DNA from: Mesorhizobium sp. Root554
Lineage (GTDB): Bacteria > Pseudomonadota > Alphaproteobacteria > Rhizobiales > Rhizobiaceae
Direction: 5' to 3'
Length of the DNA: 64,000 nt
NCBI RefSeq assembly: GCF_001427025.1
Contig: NZ_LMGA01000001.1
Location: forward strand, 1,267,775 to 1,331,774
Part shown: one piece after another, positions 38,922-48,649 of the stretch
How the letters are laid out: each line of letters opens with the position of its first letter
Numbering within the stretch: the stretch's first letter is position 1
Notes under the pieces: generated by a model
The model's database searches: none
What the model saw: the letters and a program-made list of their open reading frames with translations, nothing else
What the model was told of the DNA's origin: nothing
Made by a program: the position numbers and the translations under genes

Positions 38922-38994
38922 GTCATGTCCTCACATTGCGTGATTTGCGACTGGTCTAGACCAAAGCAGCCGACTTTGAAACCTTGAAACGCGA

Positions 38995-39801
38995 TCAGTT
39001 CTGCGCGTCGGCCAGCACGTCGATGAGCTCATCGACCAGTGCAGTACTGCCGGCGGCCAGCGCGCCGAGTTCCGTGATTTCGCCAGCATAAGAGGGCGTG
39101 CGGCGGCGGCTGTCGAAAAGATACCCGCCGGCTTCGGTCAGGATCAGTTCGGCGGCGGCGATGTCCCAGTCATGGGCGTTCGGTTTGACGAACGTCGCAT
39201 CCAGACTGCCATCGGCGATCATCGCCAGCCGGTAGGCAAGCGAGGGTATATGCGGCACCCGGTTCATCCGGCCCTGCCACGCCTGCGGAAGCCGGTCCAG
39301 CAGCGCCTTCGGCCCGGCGATATTGAGGATTTCCCCCAGCTCTCCGGTCCGAATGGGAAGACCGTTGCGGAAGGCGCCCTGCCCCCGCATTGCCCAATAG
39401 GTCTCCTGTCTGGCGGGGCATTCGAGCACACCTGCCAGCGACCTCCCTGCCTCCACCACGGCGACGCTGACGCACCATGTGCTCCGTCCTTCCAGGAAGC
39501 CGCGCGTACCGTCGATCGGATCGACAACGAAGGTCCGCCGCGCCGACAGCCGCGCGGGATCGTCCGCCGTCTCCTCGGACAGCCAACCATAGTCGGGCCG
39601 CGCCGACAGCAGCGTTTCCCTCAGATAGGTGTCGGCGGCATAATCCGCCTCGCTGACCGGAGACGTGCCACCCTTCATCCACACTTCGGGGCTCTTGCCG
39701 AAATAGCCCATGGCGATGACGCCGGCTTCGCGCGCGGCATTCTTCAAGAGGTCGAGATCTTCGGCGGCAGCGGCAATGCCGGCTGTGTCAGTTTCCGGCA
39801 A
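38995..39801 (-). CDS. cysQ: 3'(2'),5'-bisphosphate nucleotidase CysQ / inositol monophosphatase family
   Basis: Mg-dependent phosphatase of the IMPase fold, 268 residues. Metal-binding motifs are GWLSEETADD, VVDPIDGTRGFLEGRSTWCVS and the C-terminal NAHDWDIAAAELILTEAGG. Position next to pmbA and lipid A genes does not decide between PAP phosphatase and inositol phosphatase activity. The start appears to be TTG at 39801 with GGGGA upstream, overlapping the pmbA stop by 14 bases; no other in-frame start precedes the conserved region. Confidence 0.88.
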   Translation of the reverse strand: MPETDTAGIAAAAEDLDLLKNAAREAGVIAMGYFGKSPEVWMKGGTSPVSEADYAADTYLRETLLSARPDYGWLSEETADDPARLSARRTFVVDPIDGTRGFLEGRSTWCVSVAVVEAGRSLAGVLECPARQETYWAMRGQGAFRNGLPIRTGELGEILNIAGPKALLDRLPQAWQGRMNRVPHIPSLAYRLAMIADGSLDATFVKPNAHDWDIAAAELILTEAGGYLFDSRRRTPSYAGEITELGALAAGSTALVDELIDVLADAQN

Positions 39802-41131
39802 GCGTCATCCCCTCGATCAGCAGCGTCGGGGACGCAATGCCGAAATTGCGGTCGAGGTCGCTGGCCGGCACCATGCTCATGAACATGGATTTAAGGTTCG
39901 AGGCGATCGTCACTTCCGACACCGGATAGGCAAGCTCGCCGTTTTCGATCCAGAAGCCGGAAGCGCCACGGCTGTATTCGCCGGTAATCATATCGACGCC
40001 GTGACCGAACAACTCGTTGACGTAGAAGCCGGATTTCAGCGACCGGATCATCTCGTGCGGGGAAGTCTCTCCGGCCTCGATGGCGAAATTGGTTGGCGAC
40101 GGCCCGACGGACGAACCGTTGCGCGCGCCGCGCCCGTTGGTCGTCAGGCCGAGTTCACGCGCCGAGGACGTCGAAAGCAGCCAATGGTTCAGCACGCCTT
40201 TTTCCACGATGAAAAGCTTCTCGCCCTCCACGCCTTCGCCATCGAAGGGCCGCGACGCCGGGCCGCGCCTACGCAGCGGGTCGTCGGTCACCGTGATCGA
40301 CGCGGAAGCCACCCGCTTGCCCATCAAGTCGCGCAGGAAGCTGGTCTTGCGCGCCACCGCGCCGCCATTGATGGCTCCGGTCAGATGTCCGGCAAGACCA
40401 CGAGCGACGCGCGGGTCGAAAATGACATCGACCGTGCCCGTCTTCACCTTGCGGCCGCCGAGCCGTTTCACCGCCCGCTCGCCTGCCTTGCGTCCTATGT
40501 CCTGCGGTGAATCGAGTTCGGCGAAATGCAGTCTCGACGAGAATTCATAGTCCCGCTCCATCTTCGTCCCCTCGCCGGCGATGACGCTTGTGGAACGGGA
40601 GAACTGACTGCTGCCATATTGGCCAAGGAATCCATGCGACGTCGCCAGCACCATGCCGAAATAGCCGGTGCCGGCGCCGCTGCCTGAGGAATTGGTCACG
40701 CCGCTTACGGCCATCGCCGCCTCCTCCGCGGCCAGGGCGTCGTCGCGCAGCCTGTCGGCCGAAACGACCGTAGGATCGAAAAGATCGAGGTCCATCGGCT
40801 GGCGCGCGAGCAAAGCCGGGTCGGCGAGACTCTGGTACGGATCCTGGGGCGACACCCTGGCCATCGCCACCGCGCGCTCGGCCAATGCCTTCGCATCGGA
40901 ATTGACGGTCGCCGAGACGCTCGCCACGCGGCCGTCGACGAAAACGCGCAAAGACATGTCTTCACTTTCCGAAGCGCCGGTGTTCTCGACCTTGCCGAGC
41001 CGCACCGACACGCCGGTGGAACGGCTCATCGCAACCACCGCGTCGGCGGCATCCGCGCCGGCCTGTTTCGCCGCTTCCACCAATCCGGCAACGCGGTCGG
41101 TCAGTTTGGCGGAATCCAGCGTATCGTTCAT
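39788..41131 (-). CDS. pmbA: TldD/PmbA family protein (PmbA)
   Basis: Subunit of the TldD/TldE(PmbA) metalloprotease pair, which in E. coli processes microcin B17 and degrades CcdA. Here 447 residues from ATG 41131. Family segments are GSGAGTGYFGMVLATSHGFLG, LGGRKVKTGTVDVIFDPRVA and the C-terminal GFYVNELFGHGVDMITGEYS followed by GASGFWIENGELAYPV. The HExxxH zinc motif belongs to TldD and is, as expected, absent here. First gene of the pmbA-to-lpxK operon; its upstream neighbour is the divergent VOC gene. Confidence 0.93.
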   Translation of the reverse strand: MNDTLDSAKLTDRVAGLVEAAKQAGADAADAVVAMSRSTGVSVRLGKVENTGASESEDMSLRVFVDGRVASVSATVNSDAKALAERAVAMARVSPQDPYQSLADPALLARQPMDLDLFDPTVVSADRLRDDALAAEEAAMAVSGVTNSSGSGAGTGYFGMVLATSHGFLGQYGSSQFSRSTSVIAGEGTKMERDYEFSSRLHFAELDSPQDIGRKAGERAVKRLGGRKVKTGTVDVIFDPRVARGLAGHLTGAINGGAVARKTSFLRDLMGKRVASASITVTDDPLRRRGPASRPFDGEGVEGEKLFIVEKGVLNHWLLSTSSARELGLTTNGRGARNGSSVGPSPTNFAIEAGETSPHEMIRSLKSGFYVNELFGHGVDMITGEYSRGASGFWIENGELAYPVSEVTIASNLKSMFMSMVPASDLDRNFGIASPTLLIEGMTLAGN

Positions 41132-41300
41132 GTTAGAGCCCTGATTTTTCGGCCGCACCCGGCAGCGTCGCTGCTGCACCATCTATTGTTCCGGTCATAG
41201 TTGTGCAATGGGAGAAGCGACCATCCGCCGCGCGGCGGATCGATCATGACGGATCATTGAGACCGTCAGTATCCCAATCGACAGAACGGATTTCTGCGCC

Positions 41301-41717
41301 ATGACACCCTTCCACCTCGCTTTTCCTGTCCGCGACCTCGATGAGACGCGCGCGTTCTATGGTGACGTGCTCGGCTGCGCCATCGGACGGTCGTCCGATA
41401 CCTGGGTGGATTTCGACCTCTTCGGCCACCAGATGTCGGCGCATCTGAGGCCGCAGGCGTCAGCCGCCGCCAGCGACGGCAAGGTGGACGGCATCGCCGT
41501 ACCGATCCCGCATTTCGGCGCCGTGCTTCTGATGGACGAGTGGGAAAAGCTAGCCGCCCGGCTGGAGGCTCGCGACGACATCGACTGGCTGGAGAAGCCA
41601 ATGGTGCGCTTCAAGGGTCAGCCCGGCGAACAGGCGACCCTGTTCATCCGCGACCCTTCGGGAAATGCGCTCGAATTCAAGGGTTTCCGCACGATGGAGC
41701 AGGTGTTCGCGCACTGA
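41301..41717 (+). CDS. VOC family (glyoxalase-like) protein
   Basis: 138-residue vicinal-oxygen-chelate fold protein with two beta-alpha-beta-beta-beta units: FHLAFPVRDLDETRAFYGDVLG at the N-terminus and TLFIRDPSGNALEFKGFRTM at the C-terminus. The His, Glu and His/Gln metal ligands look conserved, but the substrate cannot be told from sequence. Monocistronic, converging on the patatin gene. Confidence 0.9.
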   Translation: MTPFHLAFPVRDLDETRAFYGDVLGCAIGRSSDTWVDFDLFGHQMSAHLRPQASAAASDGKVDGIAVPIPHFGAVLLMDEWEKLAARLEARDDIDWLEKPMVRFKGQPGEQATLFIRDPSGNALEFKGFRTMEQVFAH

Positions 41718-41732
41718 GCATACGCGAACGCT

Positions 41733-42578
41733 TCAGTGCTTCCGCGGCTCGTATTGTGATTTGAGCGCCGCCTCGACGGCGCGTTTGACCTCGTCCTTGA
41801 CCGCCGCGGTTTCCGCCATCACGGCGTCGATCTTGAGGAAGTCGAGCACGCGAAACCGCGACACCGGCGGCCGGATCAGGATATCGGGACGGCACTGGGT
41901 GAGCTTGTTGGCGATGATGGATTGCATCATCAGTTGCGTCGCGCCAAACATCAGGTCGACCGATGTCGGCCGTTTGCGTTCGCCGTCGGTTGGTGCGCCG
42001 ACGACGTCGACCGCGATGATGATATCGGCGTCGTGCTCGATCAGATCGAACGGCACGGGATTGTAGATGCCGCCATCGATCAGCATGCGGCCGCCGCGCA
42101 CCACCGGTTTGAAAACGGCGGGGATCGCCGCCGAGGCGGCAAGCGCCGAATGCAGGTCGCCATCCTGAAAAACCGTCGACTTGTGACCGAAGAAATCGGT
42201 TGCAGTGACTTTGAGCGGGACCTTCAGTTCGGCGAAGGTCTCCGGCACCTGCTCGGGCAGGAACGCCTTGAGAATGCGCTCGATATTAAACTGGCTGACG
42301 CGCAAACCGCCTTCCATAGCTTCGGCGAAGGTGCCCGGACGCGCCCGCCACATGCGGCTCGCAACCTGCGCGCGCGTACTCAGGATGGAGCGGGCATAGT
42401 CGTGGATGTCCCGGCCTGCCATGCCGGACGCCATGCCGGCGCCCATGATGGCGCCGATGGACGAACCCGCTATGGCGACGGGTCGGACGCCCAGCTCGTC
42501 GAGCGCTTCGATGACATGGATATGCGCCAGGCCGCGCGCGCCGCCGCCGCCGAAAGCCACGCCGAAAGTCGGGCTCAT
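41733..42578 (-). CDS. Patatin-like phospholipase family protein
   Basis: Serine lipid acyl hydrolase, 281 residues. The oxyanion loop FGGGGARGLAHIH (residues 9-21) and the nucleophile elbow GSSIG (Ser at about 40) are followed by the catalytic Asp in the DGG of MLIDGGIYNPVPF. No signal peptide, so cytoplasmic or membrane-surface. Its start overlaps the stop of the upstream M16 gene by 4 bases, placing it at the end of the peptidase operon. Confidence 0.93.
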   Translation of the reverse strand: MSPTFGVAFGGGGARGLAHIHVIEALDELGVRPVAIAGSSIGAIMGAGMASGMAGRDIHDYARSILSTRAQVASRMWRARPGTFAEAMEGGLRVSQFNIERILKAFLPEQVPETFAELKVPLKVTATDFFGHKSTVFQDGDLHSALAASAAIPAVFKPVVRGGRMLIDGGIYNPVPFDLIEHDADIIIAVDVVGAPTDGERKRPTSVDLMFGATQLMMQSIIANKLTQCRPDILIRPPVSRFRVLDFLKIDAVMAETAAVKDEVKRAVEAALKSQYEPRKH

Positions 42579-43933
42579 CCGGCGCTCCCGTCCTTCTGGG
42601 CTGGTCCCAGGATCATGACCGCCGGTTCCGGGGTAAGCAGCTTTTTGGCCACCGCCTTGACGTCCTGCAATGTCACGCCCTCGATGTAACCGGCACGCCG
42701 CTGCATGTAGTCTATGCCGAGCTTCGCCAGTTGCAACTCGATGAGGGTCGAAGCGATGGCGCCGGAGGAATCCAGGTTGTTGATGGCGTAGGCGCCAACC
42801 ATGTAGGTCTTGGCGGCAGCGAGTTCAGCTTCCGTCGGGCCTTCATCGGCCATGCGCCTGATGACGTCGCGCACCACGCCAAGCGTCTCTGTTGCGCGGT
42901 CCGAGCGGGTGGCCGTGCCCACCATCAGCGCGGAGACATGGTCTTCGTTCACCAACCCGGAACTGACGTTGTAGGCCAGCCCGCGCTTCTCGCGCACCTC
43001 CCCGAACAGACGCGAAGTGAAGGTGCCGCCGCCAAGAATTTCGTTCATCAGAACGGCGGCATAGAAATCCGGCGCATCGCGCGGCACGCCGGGATAAGCC
43101 ATCTGAATGGACGTCTGCGGCAGGTCGTAAGGGACATGCAATTCATTGCCGAGCTTCAGATCGACATCCGCCACCGGGGTCAGCGACCGCCGTTCCGGCA
43201 GGCCGCCGAACACCGCGTCCAGCCTGGTTTTCAGCGTCGCGGCGTCGATGGCGCCGACCACCGCCACATGCAGGCCGTCGCGGGCAAACATGGCGCGATG
43301 GAACTGGCGCAGGTCATCCGTCGTGATCGCCGCGACGCTTTCCTTCGTCCCTTCGTCAGGACGCGCATAGGGATGGCCGCCGTAGAGCGCCTCAGCCCAT
43401 TTCGTCGCTGCGACTTTCTGCGGGTCGCGTTCGCTGGCGGCAATGCCAGCCAGGATCTGCCCACGGATGCGCTCGACCGGTCCCGTGTCGAAACGCGGTG
43501 ACTGCACCGCCAGATGCAGCAGATCGAACGCCTCGTCCTTCTGCTCGGCCAGCATGCGCATGGCACCGTAGATATTGTCATGGGTCTGGCCGAAATGCAT
43601 CTCCGCCCCGGCGTCGTCCAGGCGAACCTGGAACGCCTCGCTGTCGAGATCACCCGCGCCCTCGTCGAACAGTCCGGTGATGAGGTTGGCCAGCCCCTCC
43701 TTGCCGGGCGGGTCCTGGGTGCTGCCGCCGTCGAAAACAAAACGCACTGTGACGATCGGCACCGAATAGTCCTCGACCAGCCAGGCGGTGATGCCCTTGT
43801 CGGATTTCACCTCCTGAATGGTGACGGCGGCACGCGCCGTGATCGCCGGCAGGATGAGGAACAGCACCGACAGAACCATGGTCAGGGCTGGAATGGCGAC
43901 GCGCGTCCGCACGGCTTCGAAGCTCGGCATCAT
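42575..43933 (-). CDS. M16-family peptidase subunit without zinc motif
   Basis: 452-residue exported protein with a signal sequence ([20 protein letters not shown] then hydrophobic). Both M16 halves are visible: VTVRFVFDGGSTQDPPGKEG at the N-terminus and LMNEILGGGTFTSRLFGEVR in the C-terminal half. The HxxEH position reads LITGLFDEG, so zinc ligands are missing and the subunit should be catalytically inactive. It begins inside the stop codon of the active partner (TGATG) and likely forms a heterodimer with it, as other bacterial and mitochondrial M16 pairs do. Confidence 0.92.
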   Translation of the reverse strand: MMPSFEAVRTRVAIPALTMVLSVLFLILPAITARAAVTIQEVKSDKGITAWLVEDYSVPIVTVRFVFDGGSTQDPPGKEGLANLITGLFDEGAGDLDSEAFQVRLDDAGAEMHFGQTHDNIYGAMRMLAEQKDEAFDLLHLAVQSPRFDTGPVERIRGQILAGIAASERDPQKVAATKWAEALYGGHPYARPDEGTKESVAAITTDDLRQFHRAMFARDGLHVAVVGAIDAATLKTRLDAVFGGLPERRSLTPVADVDLKLGNELHVPYDLPQTSIQMAYPGVPRDAPDFYAAVLMNEILGGGTFTSRLFGEVREKRGLAYNVSSGLVNEDHVSALMVGTATRSDRATETLGVVRDVIRRMADEGPTEAELAAAKTYMVGAYAINNLDSSGAIASTLIELQLAKLGIDYMQRRAGYIEGVTLQDVKAVAKKLLTPEPAVMILGPAQKDGSAG

Positions 43934-45303
43934 CAATTCTCCAGCCGTGTCGTCGGCGGCAGCAGATAGCCCGTCACCGAGCGACCCAGAACCAGGTAGA
44001 GCGACGCCACCTGCTTCACGTCCGCCGCAGTCACCTTGCGGACCCTGTCTGGCCATTGCTCGATATCCTGGACGGTGCCGCCCGTTGCAAGCGTGCTGCC
44101 ATACATGTTCGCCATTGAGTTCTGCTTGTCGCGCGCGAAGATCATGGAACGGACGTAACGGTTCTTCGCCTTTTCCAGTTCCTCGCCGGTGACGCCGTCC
44201 CGGACGATGCGGACGATCTCGGCATTCACCGCCGCCTGCAAATCGGCGAGCTTGGCGCCGCCCCGCGGCGAGGCATAAACGGCGAAGCTGGTGTCGTCGA
44301 GCATCGAGCCCTGGAATGACGCGCCGGCCATGGCTGCGATGCCCTGCTTGACCACCAATTGCTGGTACAGGCGGCTGCGGCTGCCGCCACCGCCGAGAAT
44401 TTCGGCCAGAAGGTCCAGCGCCTCTGCCTCGCCCGGCTTGGCGGTGTGATAGGAGGGCACGACCCATTGCGTCGAGAAGCTGGGCACGCTGACGCGGGCA
44501 TCCGTCAGCGTCACCGTGCGGCTGGTGTTTTGCTCCGGCTCGTCAGGTCGGATACGCGGCGGCAGAGCCGGGCCCCGCGCGAGCTTTCCATAAGTTTCTT
44601 CGGCCTGCGCCTTCACCGCCGCTGGCTCGACATCGCCGGCTACGATCAGCACGGCATTGTTGGGCTGATAATAACGGTCGTAAAAAGCCCTGGCGTCGGC
44701 GCGGTTGAGCTTCTCCATCTCCTGCATCCAGCCGATGACGGGCACGCGATAAGGCTGGTTCTGGTACAGCGTGGCGTTGACCTCTTCCTCCAGCAATGAC
44801 TGCGGATCGCTGTCGACGCGCGCGCGCCTCTCCTCCAGCACCACGTCGCGCTCGGTCGCCACCACCTGGTCGGTGAGGATCAGGTTGCGCATGCGGTCGG
44901 CCTCGAATTCCATCATCCGGCCAAGCGCCGACGGTGCGACGGTCTCGAAGAACGCGGTGTAGTCGTAGGAGGTGAAGGCGTTGATGTTGCCGCCGATCGA
45001 CGCCACCGCACGGTCGAGTTCGCCGGCCGCGTGGGTCGATGTCGCCTTGAACATCAGATGCTCGAAGAAATGCGCGATGCCGGATTTGCCCGGCGGCTCA
45101 TCGGCGCTGCCGACCTTGTACCAGACCATGTGGGTGACGATGGGCGCGCGATGGTCGGGGATGACAACAACCTCCATGCCATTGTCGAGCAGGAAATTGG
45201 TGATCTTGCTGTCATCCGGCGATGGCTGGGCGAAGGCGGATGTCGAAACCAGCGACAACATCAGGATGACGAACCGGCTCGGCCAGCAGGCACTATGCTT
45301 CAT
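43933..45303 (-). CDS. M16-family zinc peptidase (active subunit)
   Basis: 456 residues with a signal peptide (about residues 1-25, ending SAFA). The zinc motif HFFEH is at residues 78-82 in [17 protein letters not shown], with the third ligand Glu downstream in [24 protein letters not shown] context. The C-terminal half has the arginine/tyrosine pair region [20 protein letters not shown]. Exported or periplasmic peptidase; substrate unknown. First gene of active M16 - inactive M16 - patatin. Confidence 0.94.
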   Translation of the reverse strand: MKHSACWPSRFVILMLSLVSTSAFAQPSPDDSKITNFLLDNGMEVVVIPDHRAPIVTHMVWYKVGSADEPPGKSGIAHFFEHLMFKATSTHAAGELDRAVASIGGNINAFTSYDYTAFFETVAPSALGRMMEFEADRMRNLILTDQVVATERDVVLEERRARVDSDPQSLLEEEVNATLYQNQPYRVPVIGWMQEMEKLNRADARAFYDRYYQPNNAVLIVAGDVEPAAVKAQAEETYGKLARGPALPPRIRPDEPEQNTSRTVTLTDARVSVPSFSTQWVVPSYHTAKPGEAEALDLLAEILGGGGSRSRLYQQLVVKQGIAAMAGASFQGSMLDDTSFAVYASPRGGAKLADLQAAVNAEIVRIVRDGVTGEELEKAKNRYVRSMIFARDKQNSMANMYGSTLATGGTVQDIEQWPDRVRKVTAADVKQVASLYLVLGRSVTGYLLPPTTRLEN

Positions 45304-45398
45304 TCAGTCGCTCCGGGCGTTTCGGACGGGAGGATAGGCAGGGCGTGGGCCTGCGGAAAGTGAATTGTTCGTCATGTGACCGCCAAAGACGGCTGAAG

Positions 45399-45953
45399 TC
45401 AGGCAGCTTCGATGAAGCGGATGACCGTCTCGCCGTAGAAACGCTCATCCACGACGGCAAACCCGTCGCCAGGCGCGAAGGGTGCAGCGGCGGCTTCCTC
45501 GACCACGCAAAGCGCGCCGGGGGCAAGCCAGCCGCCGGTTTGGAGCGATTGCAACGCGCGCTCCCCCAGGCCCTTGCCATAGGGCGGATCGGCGAACACC
45601 AGCCCGAAGGGCCCGAGCGTGCCGGCGTCGCCAAGCGCCGTCGCATTCCGCCGGAATATCTTGGTGCGTCCCGTCAGCCCGAACGCTTCGACATTGGTGC
45701 GGATCAGCCCGCGGCCCTCGGCGGATTCCTCGACGAACACCGCGTATGCCGCGCCGCGCGACAGCGCCTCCAGCGCCAGCGCGCCTGTCCCGGCGAAAAG
45801 GTCCAGCACACGCGCGCCGGCAAGCTTTTCAGGAAAGCGGTGGGCGAGCACGTTGAAAACCGCCTCACGCGTCCGGTCGGTCGTCGGGCGGATGTCGTTC
45901 GAGTGGGGCGTCGCCAGCGGCCGCCCGCGCAGTTCGCCGCCGACGATCCGCAT
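45399..45953 (-). CDS. rsmD: 16S rRNA (guanine(966)-N2)-methyltransferase RsmD
   Basis: SAM-dependent methyltransferase modifying 16S rRNA G966. MRIVGGELRGRPLATP opens the protein, DLFAGTGALALEALSRGA is the SAM-binding motif I and FADPPYGKGL is the catalytic motif IV (DPPY). Length 184 residues. The ATG overlaps the stop of the upstream rRNA pseudouridine synthase (TGATG), a functional pairing of two rRNA modification genes. Confidence 0.96.
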   Translation of the reverse strand: MRIVGGELRGRPLATPHSNDIRPTTDRTREAVFNVLAHRFPEKLAGARVLDLFAGTGALALEALSRGAAYAVFVEESAEGRGLIRTNVEAFGLTGRTKIFRRNATALGDAGTLGPFGLVFADPPYGKGLGERALQSLQTGGWLAPGALCVVEEAAAAPFAPGDGFAVVDERFYGETVIRFIEAA

Positions 45954-48064
45954 CAGCGGCTCTTCGGACGCCTGGGCGGCCCCTTGGAGCGAGACCGGCC
46001 CTCTGCTGACCCACGTCCACCCTCGTCACGGCGGGACGATCCGGGCTTTGAAGGCGTATCTTCCTCCGCCTTCCTGGTTTGCGGCCGCGCGCCCGGCGCC
46101 ATCCACACATTCGCACGGCGCTGGCCCGGAGGATCGATAGGCTTTTGCGGACGCTCGGGTTTCTTGCCGGCGCGGGGCTTGATCGCCGGTTTGTCGGCGC
46201 CAGGCTTGGGAGCAAACGTCACGAAGCGATCTGGCCGCTCACCGAACTTTGCGGGGCGTGCCGGATTTTCGCCGCGTTCGAATTTCGGCCGCTCCGCCCG
46301 CTCCCCACGCTCGAACTTCGGCCGTTCGGGCCGGGTCGAAAGCTTGCCCAGCGCTTCGTCGCGGCTGTTTTCCTTGCGCTTGCGGTTCTTGATCAGCCCG
46401 CCCTCGCCGATGGGCCGGCGGTCGCCGTCACGGGTGAACTTCGGACGGTTTTCCTCGTCAGGCCGGGGTTCGGTGCGCCGGACCGGCTTGTTGGAAAACG
46501 GTGTGGCGATTTCAGCGTCGAAATTGGCGCCCGATTCCTCGACGAGCCGCTCGCCAAGCTGGTCGCGCAACATCCGGCCTTTGACTTCCAGCACGTGACC
46601 TTCCGCCAATTCGCCAAGCTGGAAAGGACCGTAGGAAATGCGGATCAGCCGCGTAACCTCGAGCCCCAGCGACCCCAGGATATTCTTCACTTCGCGGTTC
46701 TTGCCCTCGCGCAACCCGATGGTCAGCCAGGCATTGCTGCCTTGCGTACGCTCGAGCGACGCCTCGATCGCGCCGTAGAAAACGCCGTCGACGGCGATGC
46801 CTTCGCGCAGGCCGGCCAGCGATTTTTCATCCACCTTGCCATGCACGCGCACACGATAGCGCCGCAGCCAGCCCGTCGCCGGAAGCTCCAGCACGCGCGA
46901 CAAGCCGCCATCATTGGTCAAAAGCAGCAGTCCTTCGGTGTTAATGTCGAGCCGTCCGATGGTCATCAGGCGCGGCAATTCCGCAGGCAACACGTCGAAA
47001 ACCGTTTTCCGGCCCTCGGGGTCGCGGTTTGTCGTCACCAGGCCGGCCGGCTTGTGGAACAGGAACAGCCGCGTGCGCTCGATGGCCGGAATTTCCGTGT
47101 CGTCGAGATGGATGACATCGGCGGCGCTGACGTTGAACGCCGGCGTAGCCAGCACCTTGCCATTGACCTTGATGCGGCCGGCGGCGATCAGTTCCTCGGC
47201 GTCGCGGCGGGATGCGATGCCGGCCCGCGCCAGCCGCTTGGCGATACGCTCGCCGCTTTCCTCGACAGCTTCCGTCGGGCGCGGCCGTGGCTTGAATTCA
47301 CCGGATGGTTTGCGGTCGCCGAAGTCTTTCCTTGGACCAAAATCCTTCCGCTCACCGAAATCCTTCTTCGCAGCGAAATCGCGCTTTGGCCCTCGATCCG
47401 ATCCGAATTCACGTTTGGGCCCAAAGTCGCGTTTCGGTCCCTGATCCGGCTTCGACCCGAAGTCGCGTTTTGGCCCGAAATCACGTTTGGGCCTGGAATC
47501 CTGGTTCGGCTTGTCGAACGGCTTGCGTGAGGCGCCATCGCCGCTGCCATAGGTTTTTTTTGCAAAGGAGCCGCCCCCAGCGCCTGAGCGATCGCCAAAC
47601 TCGCGCCGAGGCGGCCGTTCGCCGCGTTCGCTGCGGACGGCATCATTGTCGCGCGGGCCAGTGCGCTCGAAGCGTCCCGGCCTCGGAGCTCCACCTTCCC
47701 GCTTTTCGTAGGGCTTGCGCTCGCCAAAATCCTTGCGCGGGGGTCGCTCGCCACCCGGCGCATGGCCGGGGCGGCTGAAATCGCGCTTCGGCCGTTCGCC
47801 GCGCGAATCGTCCTTGCGGAAATCGCGCTTGGGCCGCTCGCCGCCGGCACCGGGCCGCTCGCTGCGTTGGAAATCACGTTTCGGTCCAGCGCTGGATGCA
47901 GGCTTGCCATCCGCCCGCTTGGCAAAGGGCTTCTTGTAACCGGCCGATGGCTTGCCGCCGCTAGTACCTTTGCCGCCGAAGCTTTTACCACCGGCGCCGG
48001 CCTTGCCGCGCGGGCGGGGCGCATCGCCTCCGCGCCTGGGCTTCTTGTCGTCTTCGTCACTCAT
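45953..48064 (-). CDS. rluB: RluB-like pseudouridine synthase with long disordered ends
   Basis: 703 residues, far longer than the usual 250-300. The core is about residues 270-510: S4 RNA-binding domain (RIAKRLARAGIASRRDAEEL), then LFLFHKPAGLVTTNRDPEGR, and the catalytic GRLDINTEGLLLLTNDGGL with the active Asp. The N-terminal 265 residues are a basic low-complexity region of repeats such as KRDFG and ERPKRDF; the C-terminal 170 residues are also Lys/Arg/Pro-rich (ERPKFERGE repeats). Target is most likely a 23S rRNA uridine; rluB versus rluE/F cannot be settled by eye. Confidence 0.92.
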   Translation of the reverse strand: MSDEDDKKPRRGGDAPRPRGKAGAGGKSFGGKGTSGGKPSAGYKKPFAKRADGKPASSAGPKRDFQRSERPGAGGERPKRDFRKDDSRGERPKRDFSRPGHAPGGERPPRKDFGERKPYEKREGGAPRPGRFERTGPRDNDAVRSERGERPPRREFGDRSGAGGGSFAKKTYGSGDGASRKPFDKPNQDSRPKRDFGPKRDFGSKPDQGPKRDFGPKREFGSDRGPKRDFAAKKDFGERKDFGPRKDFGDRKPSGEFKPRPRPTEAVEESGERIAKRLARAGIASRRDAEELIAAGRIKVNGKVLATPAFNVSAADVIHLDDTEIPAIERTRLFLFHKPAGLVTTNRDPEGRKTVFDVLPAELPRLMTIGRLDINTEGLLLLTNDGGLSRVLELPATGWLRRYRVRVHGKVDEKSLAGLREGIAVDGVFYGAIEASLERTQGSNAWLTIGLREGKNREVKNILGSLGLEVTRLIRISYGPFQLGELAEGHVLEVKGRMLRDQLGERLVEESGANFDAEIATPFSNKPVRRTEPRPDEENRPKFTRDGDRRPIGEGGLIKNRKRKENSRDEALGKLSTRPERPKFERGERAERPKFERGENPARPAKFGERPDRFVTFAPKPGADKPAIKPRAGKKPERPQKPIDPPGQRRANVWMAPGARPQTRKAEEDTPSKPGSSRRDEGGRGSAEGRSRSKGPPRRPKSR

Positions 48065-48165
48065 GTGGTCTTTGCTCTTTTGCGCGGCTAGATAGATTGC
48101 GCGTTTGCGCGGCTAGATAACAGGATCGCTGCCGGGTGGCGAGGAGTAATCGGAATGGACGCAGC

Positions 48166-48618
48166 GTGAAACGGCCGGACTTCATGGCCGTCGCCTTGTC
48201 GGAAGCGGAAGCGGCAGCCGGGCGCGGCGAAGTGCCGGTGGGCGCCGTGGTGGTACGTGATGGCGTTGTGGTCGCTGCTGCCGGCAACCGAACCCGCGAA
48301 CTGGCCGACCCCACTGCCCACGCCGAGATGCTGGTCATCCGCGAGGCCTGCCGCCGGCTCGGCTCCGAACGCCTCACCGGCCACGACCTCTACGTCACGC
48401 TCGAACCCTGCGCCATGTGCGCCGGGGCCATCTCCTTCGCAAGGCTGCGGCGGCTTTATTTTGGCGCGACCGACGAGAAGGGCGGCGCAGTGGTCAGCGG
48501 CGTGCGGTTCTTTTCCGCGCCGACCTGCCATCATGTGCCGGAAGTCTATGCCGGGATCGACGAAAGCCGCTCGGCATCCGTGCTGAAGGAATTTTTCCGG
48601 GAACGCCGCGAGCCCTGA
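48166..48618 (+). CDS. tadA: tRNA-specific adenosine deaminase TadA
   Basis: Deaminates A34 to inosine in tRNA-Arg(ACG). Zinc motif HAEMLVIREA and PCAMCAGAISFARL are present, with GRGEVPVGAVVVRDGVVV at the N-terminus. About 150 residues from the GTG at 48166 (reading VKRPDFMAVALSEAE); alternatives are GTG 48136 and ATG 48184. Divergent from the pseudouridine synthase gene, so two RNA-modifying functions share a 101-base intergenic region. Confidence 0.95.
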   Translation: MKRPDFMAVALSEAEAAAGRGEVPVGAVVVRDGVVVAAAGNRTRELADPTAHAEMLVIREACRRLGSERLTGHDLYVTLEPCAMCAGAISFARLRRLYFGATDEKGGAVVSGVRFFSAPTCHHVPEVYAGIDESRSASVLKEFFRERREP

Positions 48619-48649
48619 GCCGGGCCTGCGATCAACCGCGCTTGCCCGG

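Noticed and set aside
46079..47530. 483-codon plus-strand frame opposite the pseudouridine synthase
   Set aside because: Its openness follows from the repetitive Arg/Gly codons on the other strand; no recognisable protein.
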